Position numbers and translations under genes: made by a program. The notes beneath the pieces are model-generated. The model did not search any database. It worked only from the letters and a program-made list of their open reading frames with translations, and was not told where the DNA came from. A DNA stretch of 28,259 bases from a virus, in IMG/VR virus record IMGVR_UViG_3300032561_000100, positions 1-28,259 of that record; one strand, given 5' to 3'. Positions 12,693 through 19,427 of the stretch are shown in pieces (the first letter of the stretch is position 1; each line of letters starts with the position of its first letter).

Positions 12693-14294
12693 ATGCCGTT
12701 AACTTTTACTAGGGGTACAGACGGCACTCCAACAATGATATACACAGTACCACAAACAACAGCAACATTTACATACACAAACGAAGGAGTTACAGATATG
12801 CCAGTACCAACATATACATCCGAACAAATCCGTGCTATGGAATTAAAGCGTGAGAATGCGACAACGGAGATGACTCGTAGCTACTATGGGATTATGCTCA
12901 ACCACATGACCCGACCACATATATGGTCAATCGCAGAGGCTTTAGGTCACGCTAAGTACATTATCAAGAACAACCTTGGTAAGGATGAGAAGCATAGTAG
13001 GTTCCATAGAGAAGCCCGCAGTGCGTACGAAACTCTTATGACTAGACGGCGTGAGTTCTATTCGTTTGGGGTTGAGGCTCGTGAGGCTTTTCGTAATCAA
13101 GACCACAGAAGGCTAGTCGAGATGCTTAACGATGAACCTGAGATCCGTAATCAGCATGGGTCTACTAACTGGTGCGACATACTCAACGACACTGATAAGT
13201 TTCCCGATGCTCCGAATTACGATTATTGTTCTGACTGTGACTACATAGAAGACGAAGAAGACGGCTCTTGGGTTTACAACGGCGACCGCTGGGTGTGCTC
13301 ATCTTGTCGTGATAATAACTATCGCTGGTCTGACTATCACGATACAGTAGTGGCAGACGATGAAGAAGAACCTTATGATGAAGAAGATGATGACGATGAT
13401 GACGATGATAACGACAGCAGTCTTATCGGGGGATACCACAGTAGTAGACGCAAGCTAGGTCTGATACCTACAAAATTCACTCAGCGTGCTACGCCTGTCT
13501 ATATGGGCTTAGAGTTAGAGATGGAGATAGATGACGATGAGAGCCGCCATGACAAGGCTGAGGAGTTGCTTACTTCTATCGGTACACACAAGTCTGACAT
13601 TAGCGGTAATCAGTCTACATATAACTACTGCTTGCTAGAGGAAGATGGTTCACTTAGCAACGGCTTCGAGATGGTTACTGGCTATACTGGTCTAGATGTT
13701 CATGCCAAGCAGTTAGAGTTCTTCAAGCGTAGATGGTCTGGTGTCAGGTCACACGATACAAAGACTTGTGGTCTTCATGTGCATATCTGCAAGAAGGGTA
13801 TGACTATGTTTCATGCCGCTAAGTTAATCTTGTTTATGCACGACAGCCGTAATCAAAGACTGTTCCGTGCTATCGCAAGGCGTGACGCTAACCGCTACTC
13901 ACAAGTTAAGAACAAGACTGCTGACTACTCTTGGCTTAAGTATGGTAGACGCAATGGTATGCAACGCTTGAACGAAGACCGCTATGAGTCAGTTAACTTC
14001 CAACCAGAGAAGACTGTCGAGTTCCGATTATTCAAGGGCTCACTGCGCTACGAAACAATCATGGCTTGCTTAGAGTTTACATATGCAACATGGTTCTTTA
14101 CGCGTGACACAGGGCAACAAGACTTAACTGCTGACAACTTCCTCAAGTACATCAGCCAACCTAGCCAACGCAAGGACACAGCCCATCTACGGTCATTCTT
14201 GCGGTCTAAGGGATTCAGCCTAGATAAAGCAGCCATCGTCAAGGTTAACCCACGCATCGAGAAACAAGCCGAGCAACAGACAGCAGAAGTATGA
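12693..14294 (+). CDS. Amidoligase (COOH-NH2 ligase family) with zinc ribbon
   Basis: A 533-residue protein whose C-terminal half carries the amidoligase (glutamine synthetase/gamma-glutamylcysteine synthetase-like) signatures: GLELEMEI (272-279), EEDGSLSNGFEMVT (316-329), CGLHVHIC (359-366) and VNFQPEKTVEFRLFKGSL (434-451). The family joins a carboxylate to an amine with ATP; phage and bacterial members are predicted to modify peptides or small metabolites. Upstream are a Cys4 zinc ribbon (C179, C182, C202, C205) and an acidic Asp run (232-239), suggesting a substrate-binding or partner-binding arm. Two possible starts exist: ATG 12693 (AGGAGG 7 bases before) and ATG 12798 (GAAGGAG 8 bases before). 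It is followed by glutamine amidotransferase-like and ATP-grasp genes. Confidence 0.85.
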   Translation: MPLTFTRGTDGTPTMIYTVPQTTATFTYTNEGVTDMPVPTYTSEQIRAMELKRENATTEMTRSYYGIMLNHMTRPHIWSIAEALGHAKYIIKNNLGKDEKHSRFHREARSAYETLMTRRREFYSFGVEAREAFRNQDHRRLVEMLNDEPEIRNQHGSTNWCDILNDTDKFPDAPNYDYCSDCDYIEDEEDGSWVYNGDRWVCSSCRDNNYRWSDYHDTVVADDEEEPYDEEDDDDDDDDNDSSLIGGYHSSRRKLGLIPTKFTQRATPVYMGLELEMEIDDDESRHDKAEELLTSIGTHKSDISGNQSTYNYCLLEEDGSLSNGFEMVTGYTGLDVHAKQLEFFKRRWSGVRSHDTKTCGLHVHICKKGMTMFHAAKLILFMHDSRNQRLFRAIARRDANRYSQVKNKTADYSWLKYGRRNGMQRLNEDRYESVNFQPEKTVEFRLFKGSLRYETIMACLEFTYATWFFTRDTGQQDLTADNFLKYISQPSQRKDTAHLRSFLRSKGFSLDKAAIVKVNPRIEKQAEQQTAEV

Positions 14295-14304
14295 GCAACA
14301 TAGC

Positions 14305-14322
14305 GGGACAGGTTTCTGTCCC
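14305..14322 (+). repeat. Palindromic element copy 7 (GGGACAG-GTTT-CTGTCCC)
   Basis: Perfect 7-bp arms in the 77-base gap between the amidoligase and glutamine amidotransferase genes; last copy in the window. Confidence 0.8.
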
Positions 14323-14371
14323 AAGTAATACACAACAAACGATCAATCAAACAAAGAGAAGGATTTAAATT

Positions 14372-15574
14372 ATGTGTTTATTATTAACTCAACCAGCTTC
14401 AGCTCCATCTTTAACTCAAGAGTGGTTAGAGGACTTTTACTTATCTAACTCAGACGGCGTAGGTGTTATGCGTGTAGTAGACGGCGAACTGCTTATTGAG
14501 AAGATTCTGCCTAAGAATGCCCAAGAGTTTGTTGACTTCTACCTTAACCACATCGATGGTCACGATTGCGCGTTCCACTTGCGTATGAAAACGCATGGCA
14601 ATATCGACTTAGAGAACTGCCATCCGTATGAGGTGTTTAATCAATCTGAGCATGGTCGTTCTATGTGGCTCATGCATAATGGCGTGCTATCTACTGGCAA
14701 CCAAGCAGATGTTACCAAGTCCGATACATGGCATTACATTCGCGACTATCTGCGCCCTATGCTTGCTAACAACTTAGATTTTGCGTTTACCGAAGCGTTT
14801 GCGGAAATCATCGGCGACCATATCGGCGCATCTAACAAGTTTGTAATCATGGACAGCTTAGGTAATGTACAGATTGTCAATCAAGGCTCAGGTGTATTTT
14901 GGGGCGGTCGTTGGTTATCTAATACATATGCGTGGTCTAGCCCTACTAATGTACCCAAGGATTTCAAAGATGACTTAGGCTTGGCTCTACAACAAATCGA
15001 GGCAGCACCATATAAAGCGTCGTGGAAATCAGGTGGTAGCTCATATAAAAGTTCTGCCAGTCGTTGGAATGGTTATGGCGCTGGGTATGGTTCAGGCTAC
15101 GATGATTATGATGATGAGTGGACTGACTATGAGTATGACTATTCTAAGAAGCAGTATGTAAAGAAAGTCACAACAGTTAGTAAATTGCCTGCACCGCAAA
15201 ACCAATACGATCGCCCTGTGTATGTACCGCCTGTTGGCAGTCCGTTTGAGTATGAAGATGAGGATGCTGACTACGAGCAAGATTCACTGCGTAGCCCTGA
15301 GTTTGGTGTATCGCCTGAGGAGATTGATGATGTGATGGAGGACTTAGTGTTCGAGATCGAGCAACAGTTTGAGATCAAGTACATCAGTCGCACCGCCGCA
15401 TATGAGTTCATCGAAGAGTTTGGTATCGACAACTTTATGGAGATCAGCTACATGGCGTTAGATGAGATGATTGACGAGGGCTGGTATGTTCGCATCTTGA
15501 CTGACTTCGCGACTGCTCGTGAGGCGTTCCCTTGGCTTGAGCGTACTAAGCCTGTTAAAACAATGATTTCTTAA
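14372..15574 (+). CDS. Class II glutamine amidotransferase-like (Ntn hydrolase) protein
   Basis: A 400-residue protein beginning MCLLL: removal of Met exposes Cys2 as the N-terminal nucleophile of class II glutamine amidotransferases. Matching core motifs are DGVGVM (28-33), FHLRMKTHG with Arg71, His75 and Gly76, ENCHPY (81-86), MHNGVLS (101-107) and KSDT (116-119). Such domains release ammonia from glutamine for a partner ligase, or hydrolyse amides. Residues about 215-310 are Gly/Ser/Tyr/Asp-rich and probably disordered; the last 90 residues form an acidic helical domain. Located directly between the amidoligase and ATP-grasp genes, it probably works with one or both. AAGGA precedes the ATG. 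Whether it is a true amidotransferase or a peptidase-like Ntn enzyme cannot be told from sequence. Confidence 0.82.
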   Translation: MCLLLTQPASAPSLTQEWLEDFYLSNSDGVGVMRVVDGELLIEKILPKNAQEFVDFYLNHIDGHDCAFHLRMKTHGNIDLENCHPYEVFNQSEHGRSMWLMHNGVLSTGNQADVTKSDTWHYIRDYLRPMLANNLDFAFTEAFAEIIGDHIGASNKFVIMDSLGNVQIVNQGSGVFWGGRWLSNTYAWSSPTNVPKDFKDDLGLALQQIEAAPYKASWKSGGSSYKSSASRWNGYGAGYGSGYDDYDDEWTDYEYDYSKKQYVKKVTTVSKLPAPQNQYDRPVYVPPVGSPFEYEDEDADYEQDSLRSPEFGVSPEEIDDVMEDLVFEIEQQFEIKYISRTAAYEFIEEFGIDNFMEISYMALDEMIDEGWYVRILTDFATAREAFPWLERTKPVKTMIS

Positions 15575-15589
15575 CAACTGGAGGATTAT

Positions 15590-15823
15590 ATGGAATTTAG
15601 TATTGCTGAAATGTTTTTATTATGCTGGTCTGTTAGTGCGACCATTGCGTTTGTTTACTTTAATCAGATGTTCCGTAAGGCTATGAGAGGAGGCGTTATT
15701 TTATGCGTGATTATTAGTGATATAGCTGAAGGTAAAGCTACTGTTAAAAAGACTGCTGATGGCAGGATAACCATCACTCGTGAAGACGATGGTACTGAGT
15801 TTGTTCTAAAGGAGGTTGACTAA
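15590..15823 (+). CDS. Small membrane protein in the ligase island
   Basis: A 77-residue protein. Residues 6-25 (AEMFLLCWSVSATIAFVYF) form a transmembrane helix with N-terminal acidic residue, followed by a basic turn (RKAMRG), a second moderately hydrophobic stretch, and a hydrophilic tail with EGKATVKKTADGRITI. GGAGG precedes the ATG by 5 bases, and its stop overlaps the ATP-grasp start by one base (TAATG). Placement between Ntn-type and ATP-grasp genes suggests a membrane-associated partner of the ligases; function is not known. Confidence 0.6.
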   Translation: MEFSIAEMFLLCWSVSATIAFVYFNQMFRKAMRGGVILCVIISDIAEGKATVKKTADGRITITREDDGTEFVLKEVD

Positions 15824-16254
15824 TGTTAAGCACATCAAGGGTAGCAATAGCCCCGTATAAGCGGGGCAGTAAAAGCGCAAGATTACTGCGCGATGCGTTA
15901 ACGCAGGAGCTAGGGCGTAGGGTTTTATTTATTGCACCCGAGCGTGTAGCCTTGTGTAAGCCAAGCCGTATTGTTATTAACTGGGGCAGTAGCATGGTCT
16001 ATGGTTCAAGAGCTACGGTCATCAATAATTCTGTTTGCGTGGGGGTTGCGGCAAATAAACTTAGCACGCTTAACTCTTTTGCCTTCCGCAATATCCCTCA
16101 CCCCGACTACACAACTGACAAGCAGCAAGCCGTTGATTGGTTGACTCAAGGGCACAAGGTAGTGTGTTACCGCTCACTCAGGGCAAGGCATTGTTGTAGC
16201 CAAACAACAGGAGGATATAGTAGATGCACCGCTATATACCAAATACATAATTAA
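15823..16254 (+). CDS. ATP-grasp ligase, first part before the frameshift
   Basis: The frame encodes an ATP-grasp enzyme up to about residue 115 and then meaningless sequence until the stop at 16254. Visible family features are IVINWGSS (preATP-grasp fold), a VGVAANKLSTLNSF segment that matches the conserved NK before the ATP-binding lobe, HPDYTTDKQQAVDWL, and GHKVVC, the first strand of the ATP lobe. The remainder of the domain continues in another frame (16163-16585). ATP-grasp ligases form amide bonds via acyl-phosphate. The ribosome binding site AAAGGAGG ends 8 bases before the ATG. Either the gene is broken, the sequence has an error, or translation shifts frame. Confidence 0.75.
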   Translation: MLSTSRVAIAPYKRGSKSARLLRDALTQELGRRVLFIAPERVALCKPSRIVINWGSSMVYGSRATVINNSVCVGVAANKLSTLNSFAFRNIPHPDYTTDKQQAVDWLTQGHKVVCYRSLRARHCCSQTTGGYSRCTAIYQIHN

Positions 16255-16585
16255 AAAGAAGGAGTTTCGTGTTCATGTATTTAGGAGTAAAATTATTGAC
16301 ATTCAAGAAAAACGGAGGAGTTCAACTGCTAGTAGCCACCATCCTTATATTCGTAATCATGCTAATGGATATGTATTTTGCAGAGGGGACATTGACGAGC
16401 CGATTGATTTACGACCTACTGCGGTATCCGCAGTACAGGCTCTTGGCTTAGACTTCGGCGCAGTAGATATCGTATGGAATGAGGCGCAGAATAAGTGCTA
16501 CGCACTAGAAGTAAATACTGCGTGTGGTCTAGAGGGCTCAACTGTACATAAATATGTTCAAGCAATTAAGGAGGTTGTATGTTGA
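16163..16585 (+). pseudogene. ATP-grasp ligase, second part in the +1 frame
   Basis: Starting near 16163 in the +1 frame, the sequence reads CVTAHSGQGIVVAKQQ (Gly-rich ATP-binding loop), DAPLYTKYI, KKKEFRVHVF, IDIQEKRRS, HPYIRNHANGYVFC, QALGLDFGAVDIVW and ALEVNTACGLEGS, the full C-terminal ATP-grasp core, including the Lys/Glu and Asn residues that hold ATP and metal. The frame has no ATG, GTG or TTG between the TAG at 16160-16162 and its stop at 16583-16585, so it cannot be a separate gene: it must be joined to the upstream part. The conserved spacing suggests the break is around 16163-16178, with possibly a few missing bases. Its stop overlaps the next start by 7 bases. Confidence 0.75.
16565..16581 (+). 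promoter_or_regulatory. Repeated ribosome binding cassette, copy 1
   Basis: ATTAAGGAGGTTGTATG spans the end of the ATP-grasp gene and the start of the 55-residue gene. The 16-base TTAAGGAGGTTGTATG recurs exactly at 16743 and 16901, each time initiating the next gene. Confidence 0.7.
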
Positions 16586-16746
16586 TAGCTTTAGGGTTTT
16601 TATTTTTAGCGTGGTTTGGCGTGTTTGTGTTCTTGTGGGGTTGGGCACTAGAACATATTGATGGTTGGTGGGGTGGACTGCTTCCTGTGGGTTGGTTTAT
16701 TTTAGCCCCACTTACTGTGGCTCAGATTTGTATTTGGTTTAGTTAA
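16579..16746 (+). CDS. 55-residue membrane protein
   Basis: Starts MLIALGFLFLAWFGVFVFLW; a first transmembrane helix (2-22), a polar turn (ALEHIDG), then a second hydrophobic stretch (about 31-54: WGGLLPVGWFILAPLTV). Aromatic-rich, typical of tiny phage membrane proteins. It overlaps the ATP-grasp reading by 7 bases and begins with the AAGGAGG cassette. Its location within the ligase island suggests membrane association of the system. Confidence 0.6.
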   Translation: MLIALGFLFLAWFGVFVFLWGWALEHIDGWWGGLLPVGWFILAPLTVAQICIWFS

Positions 16747-16758
16747 GGAGGTTGTATG
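16743..16758 (+). promoter_or_regulatory. Repeated ribosome binding cassette, copy 2
   Basis: TTAAGGAGGTTGTATG, identical to the cassettes ending at 16581 and 16916; here it initiates the 53-residue gene. Confidence 0.7.
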
Positions 16759-16917
16759 AGCAGATGGAATGTATTAGTAACTGGGTGTGCGTATGTAGAA
16801 GTGGAGGCAGATAACTGCGATGATGCCGAAGCTGAAGCTGGTAAGCACTTTAATGTTTTGGACATGCAGTTTGATTTTATATGTGAGGAAGCTGATCGAA
16901 TTAAGGAGGTTGTATGA
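16756..16917 (+). CDS. 53-residue protein of unknown function
   Basis: Starts MSRWNVLVTGCAYVEVEADN; acidic, with a likely beta-strand core (WNVLVTG…YVEVEA) followed by a helix (DDAEAEAGKHF), a pattern seen in small phage proteins that bind an unknown partner. It contains four Cys/His-type residues (C11, C21, H31, C43), not in a clear metal pattern. It begins with the repeated ribosome binding cassette and its stop overlaps the next ATG by 4 bases. Confidence 0.55.
   Translation: MSRWNVLVTGCAYVEVEADNCDDAEAEAGKHFNVLDMQFDFICEEADRIKEVV
16901..16916 (+). promoter_or_regulatory. Repeated ribosome binding cassette, copy 3
   Basis: TTAAGGAGGTTGTATG again; initiates the 106-residue gene at 16914. 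As in copy 1, the upstream protein ends IKEVV because the cassette is also coding. Confidence 0.7.
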
Positions 16918-17234
16918 GTAAAGCAATAACAAAAGTGCAGTTAAGATTTATGTGGAACGACGGCAAGATAGAAGAGTTTCCCGAGAATCTTTTAACTAGC
17001 GATTCCGATTTAGGTCTGGAGTTACAAAGCTACGCTGTGGATTATGAAGCGTTGCGAAATGATAACGAAGCAGAATACGATTCGTTTACCGACTGGCTAC
17101 CCATACCAAAAGACTATGACGAGTACATGGATAGCGGTATGGTAGATACATTGTGGGAAGCGGGTTTTATAGCAGGAAAGATGCACGAGTTAAGTAAGTT
17201 ACATAAACAATTCAAGGAGAAAAGTAATGTTTGA
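16914..17234 (+). CDS. Protein of unknown function
   Basis: A 106-residue acidic protein (MSKAITKVQLRFMWNDGKIE…) with no family recognised. The first 25 residues look like beta-strands; residues 45-106 are helical with many Asp, Glu and Tyr. Overlaps the next gene (membrane SPFH-like) by 8 bases, so it is translationally coupled to it. Confidence 0.6.
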   Translation: MSKAITKVQLRFMWNDGKIEEFPENLLTSDSDLGLELQSYAVDYEALRNDNEAEYDSFTDWLPIPKDYDEYMDSGMVDTLWEAGFIAGKMHELSKLHKQFKEKSNV

Positions 17235-17619
17235 TATAGAAGATCATATTGGTAAGGTTGGTTTAAGCATAGTGGTAGCGGTGCCTTTGTTCATCGGTAG
17301 TTGTATGTATGGTATGCCTATGTACAATGTGTACCACCAAAAGATGGAAGGCGAAGCTGAACTAGCTAAGGCTAACTTCAGTAAGCAAGTCATGGTACAA
17401 GAAGCCCAAGCCAAGATGGATGCAGCAACTATGTTAGCTAATGCAGAAGTAGAACGAGCAAAGGGTGTGGCAAAGGCTAATCAAATCATTGGCGATAGCT
17501 TGAAGAACAATGAAGATTACTTGCGCTACTTGTTTGTGAATAACCTAGAGCATACGCAGAACCAAGTTATATACATTCCAACCGAAGCAAACCTACCTAT
17601 TTTGGAAAGGAGAAAGTAA
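17227..17619 (+). CDS. SPFH/stomatin C-terminal-like membrane protein
   Basis: A 130-residue protein with one hydrophobic segment at 12-33 (GLSIVVAVPLFIGSCMYGMP), then a long amphipathic helix (37-90) with AEAELA/AEVERAKG repeats, and a C-terminus (NQVIYIPTEANLPIL) like the ends of stomatin/prohibitin-type proteins. The SPFH (band 7) core itself is missing, so it is a shortened membrane anchor plus coiled coil. Such proteins form ring-like membrane scaffolds in the host family. It follows the ligase island on the same transcript; an assembly or membrane-organising role is a guess. Confidence 0.65.
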   Translation: MFDIEDHIGKVGLSIVVAVPLFIGSCMYGMPMYNVYHQKMEGEAELAKANFSKQVMVQEAQAKMDAATMLANAEVERAKGVAKANQIIGDSLKNNEDYLRYLFVNNLEHTQNQVIYIPTEANLPILERRK

Positions 17620-17804
17620 TGACAACATTCACATCTGAAGATAGGGCGCAAGCCCAATCAGAAGTAATACAAGGAGCCACGGGTGCGCAGTATAGATTTA
17701 TGGACACTAGCCCCCAAGCGCAGGAAGTAAACATGATTATCAACGCCTTGTGCTCTAACTTGCAGGCGTTAGGTGTAGTACTAAACAAACTAAGGAACTC
17801 ATGA
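17619..17804 (+). CDS. 61-residue protein of unknown function
   Basis: Starts MTTFTSEDRAQAQSEVIQGA; helical, ends KLRNS. Start overlaps the previous stop by one base (TAATG) with AAAGGAGA upstream. No family recognised. Confidence 0.55.
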   Translation: MTTFTSEDRAQAQSEVIQGATGAQYRFMDTSPQAQEVNMIINALCSNLQALGVVLNKLRNS

Positions 17805-18022
17805 CACTAGCAGAAAAACCCCCGCGCAGTAGAAATAATGTTGTTCAAGAAGCCAACAAGAATGCTTTGTTTACAACCATACCACTAGCCGAAACGCTAG
17901 AGGAGAAGCGAGGCTTAGTAATAAAGGACAACCCCAACCACTATGCGTTTGGTGAAATACGCAGAGCATGGAAGCCTTGGCTTACATACGAAGAAAACAT
18001 GAATGAGGAGTTAGGACTATGA
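17801..18022 (+). CDS. 73-residue protein of unknown function
   Basis: Starts MTLAEKPPRSRNNVVQEANK, hydrophilic. Overlaps the previous gene by 4 bases (ATGA) and the following one by 4 (ATGA). No family recognised. Confidence 0.55.
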   Translation: MTLAEKPPRSRNNVVQEANKNALFTTIPLAETLEEKRGLVIKDNPNHYAFGEIRRAWKPWLTYEENMNEELGL

Positions 18023-18216
18023 GTGTAAGAGATGGGGGTAAGGGCGATACCCCGCGCCCATTAGGTGTAAGCATGGAGGAGTTTGATGAAAACTTCGATA
18101 GAATATTTGGTAAAAAAGAAAAGGAGCCTGTGCCTTTTGCGGGGCACATCGATGTAGATATTGAAGCCACTAATGATGAGCAAAGCATTATGGTTACTAA
18201 GACTTGGGATCTGTGA
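18019..18216 (+). CDS. 65-residue conserved phage protein
   Basis: Starts MSVRDGGKGDTPRPLGVSME and continues EFDENFDRIFGKK. The pattern (R)DGGKGD-PRP…FD-NFD-IF recurs in small phage proteins of unknown role. AGGAG sits before the ATG. Confidence 0.55.
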   Translation: MSVRDGGKGDTPRPLGVSMEEFDENFDRIFGKKEKEPVPFAGHIDVDIEATNDEQSIMVTKTWDL

Positions 18217-18671
18217 TGAGCATATTAAAAATAGCTGATGAAATAGACGACTTGCTAAAAGAACAGGAGCAACTACCTTGGGGAACCAAGCAAGTATATT
18301 TAGACCTAGCCGCTACCATTATACGTAAGCAACAAGCTGAAATAGAGGCGTTGAAAAAAGACAACAAAGAGCTACACGCCATTGCACAAAGAATGGCTAT
18401 GGCAGAGTCCGACGCTAGAAAGTCATTGCAATGGTTTAAAGATGCACAAGAAAGACAAACTGAACCAGTAGCATGGATGCGAACTAATAAACAATGGCGC
18501 AAAGAAGTATCTTGGGTAGAAAAAGAAGGATTTGAAATCCCACTCTACACCCATCCAGCAGACCTAACAGATAAGGAAATACTCGATGTTGAAAAAAGGT
18601 TGCGAAACAATGGGGATTTTTGTGAATTGCATTTTGCTAGAGCAATACTAAGAAAGGCACAAGAGAAATGA
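18216..18671 (+). CDS. Phage protein with EPVAW...PLYTHP motif, copy A
   Basis: A 151-residue protein. Residues about 40-70 are coiled coil, then TEPVAWM (85-91) and IPLYTHP (112-118), a pairing frequent in proteobacterial phage and prophage proteins of unknown function, then a helix ending FARAILRKAQEK. The ATG at 18216 overlaps the previous stop (TGATG); a TTG extension to 18204 is unnecessary. The next gene is a shorter relative with an identical 40-base 3' end (18633-18672), so this pair arose by tandem duplication. Confidence 0.6.
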   Translation: MSILKIADEIDDLLKEQEQLPWGTKQVYLDLAATIIRKQQAEIEALKKDNKELHAIAQRMAMAESDARKSLQWFKDAQERQTEPVAWMRTNKQWRKEVSWVEKEGFEIPLYTHPADLTDKEILDVEKRLRNNGDFCELHFARAILRKAQEK

Positions 18672-18672
18672 A
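18633..18672 (+). repeat. 40-bp direct repeat, copy 1
   Basis: Identical to 18947-18986; covers the last codons (FARAILRKAQEK) and stop of copy A of the EPVAW pair and the start of the next gene. A shorter 15-base relict (GCACAAGAGAAATGA) ends the following gene at 19171-19185. Confidence 0.9.
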
Positions 18673-18985
18673 CAATGAACCAGTAGCGTGGATGAACCCT
18701 AAAACTTTAGAGTGTGGCTATGGTGGTGATGTTGATTGGGAAGATACAGGCTGTATTCCACTCTACACCCATCCGCACCCTGACAATTTAGGACTTGCAT
18801 TAAGCATCATTGACCAACAAAAACTAAAGATTGAAGCATTAAAAGCAAAGACACTAACAGATGAGGAAATAGCAGACATAATTTCTAGTGGTGAATATTG
18901 GACATTAGATGAGCATTTAAATATTGTTTCGGTTCATTTTGATAAATTTGCTAGAGCAATACTAAGAAAGGCACAAGAGAAATGA
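18668..18985 (+). CDS. Phage protein with EPVAW...PLYTHP motif, copy B
   Basis: A 105-residue protein. NEPVAWM (3-9) and IPLYTHP (30-36) match copy A, with the stretch between the motifs almost the same, and the last 12 residues are identical. It lacks the coiled-coil region. Overlaps copy A by 4 bases. Function unknown; its value is as evidence of a recent duplication in this gene row. Confidence 0.6.
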   Translation: MNNEPVAWMNPKTLECGYGGDVDWEDTGCIPLYTHPHPDNLGLALSIIDQQKLKIEALKAKTLTDEEIADIISSGEYWTLDEHLNIVSVHFDKFARAILRKAQEK

Positions 18986-18986
18986 A
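18947..18986 (+). repeat. 40-bp direct repeat, copy 2
   Basis: Exact copy of 18633-18672, 314 bp away, at the end of copy B of the EPVAW pair. Confidence 0.9.
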
Positions 18987-19185
18987 GTCAGATAAAAAGA
19001 ACATAAGTAAAGAGTCATTGGAAAACCTTCTAATTACTTTGATGCAATGCAGAGATGAAGATGGATTGCTTCTAAATATCAATCCAGCAAATGCGTTTCA
19101 AGACTGGTTAATTGAAATGTACCCCGAGTCAATGCGCCAGCATTGGTTTAATATGCACAGCTATGTGAAAGCACAAGAGAAATGA
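18982..19185 (+). CDS. 67-residue protein of unknown function
   Basis: Starts MKSDKKNISKESLENLLITL; ends YVKAQEK, coded by a relict of the 40-base repeat. The middle has FQDWLIEMYPESMRQHWFNM, aromatic-rich. Overlaps its neighbours by 4 bases on both sides. No family recognised. Confidence 0.55.
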   Translation: MKSDKKNISKESLENLLITLMQCRDEDGLLLNINPANAFQDWLIEMYPESMRQHWFNMHSYVKAQEK

Positions 19186-19385
19186 GCAAGCAAAGAATCA
19201 ACGAGTTAGGGTCGGATGTCAGATCGTTACATAATGAGATAGTAGAGTTGGTACAGACGGGGGCAATTGATAATGCCGCTAGCCTAACGCCAGCTTTTAA
19301 TGCAAAGCTACTAGCACTTATAGATACTGCATTAGACTCCGAGACTATGGTAGAAAAGCTTTTCAAGTTAATTGAAAAATCGTAG
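19182..19385 (+). CDS. 67-residue helical protein of unknown function
   Basis: Starts MSKQRINELGSDVRSLHNEI; helical, probable coiled coil, no Cys. Last gene of this close-packed row; a 73-base gap with three GTAGTAAAA motifs (19382, 19406, 19419) follows. Confidence 0.55.
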   Translation: MSKQRINELGSDVRSLHNEIVELVQTGAIDNAASLTPAFNAKLLALIDTALDSETMVEKLFKLIEKS

Positions 19386-19427
19386 TAAAAAAACAACAGT
19401 AACAAGTAGTAAAAATTTGTAGTAAAA
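19382..19427 (+). promoter_or_regulatory. Three GTAGTAAAA repeats before the winged-helix gene
   Basis: GTAGTAAAA at 19382-19390, 19406-19414 and 19419-19427, in the 73-base gap ahead of the 183-residue gene. Direct repeats of this kind in a promoter gap could bind a regulator, maybe the winged-helix protein itself. The last copy contains TAAAAT, a possible -10; no convincing -35 is seen. Confidence 0.35.

Noticed and set aside
16269-16451. 60-residue plus-strand ORF
   Set aside because: A shadow of the ATP-grasp second half in another frame; the homologous reading is the one ending at 16585.
18204-18215. TTG start of the EPVAW copy A
   Set aside because: ATG 18216 overlaps the previous stop in the usual way for this genome.
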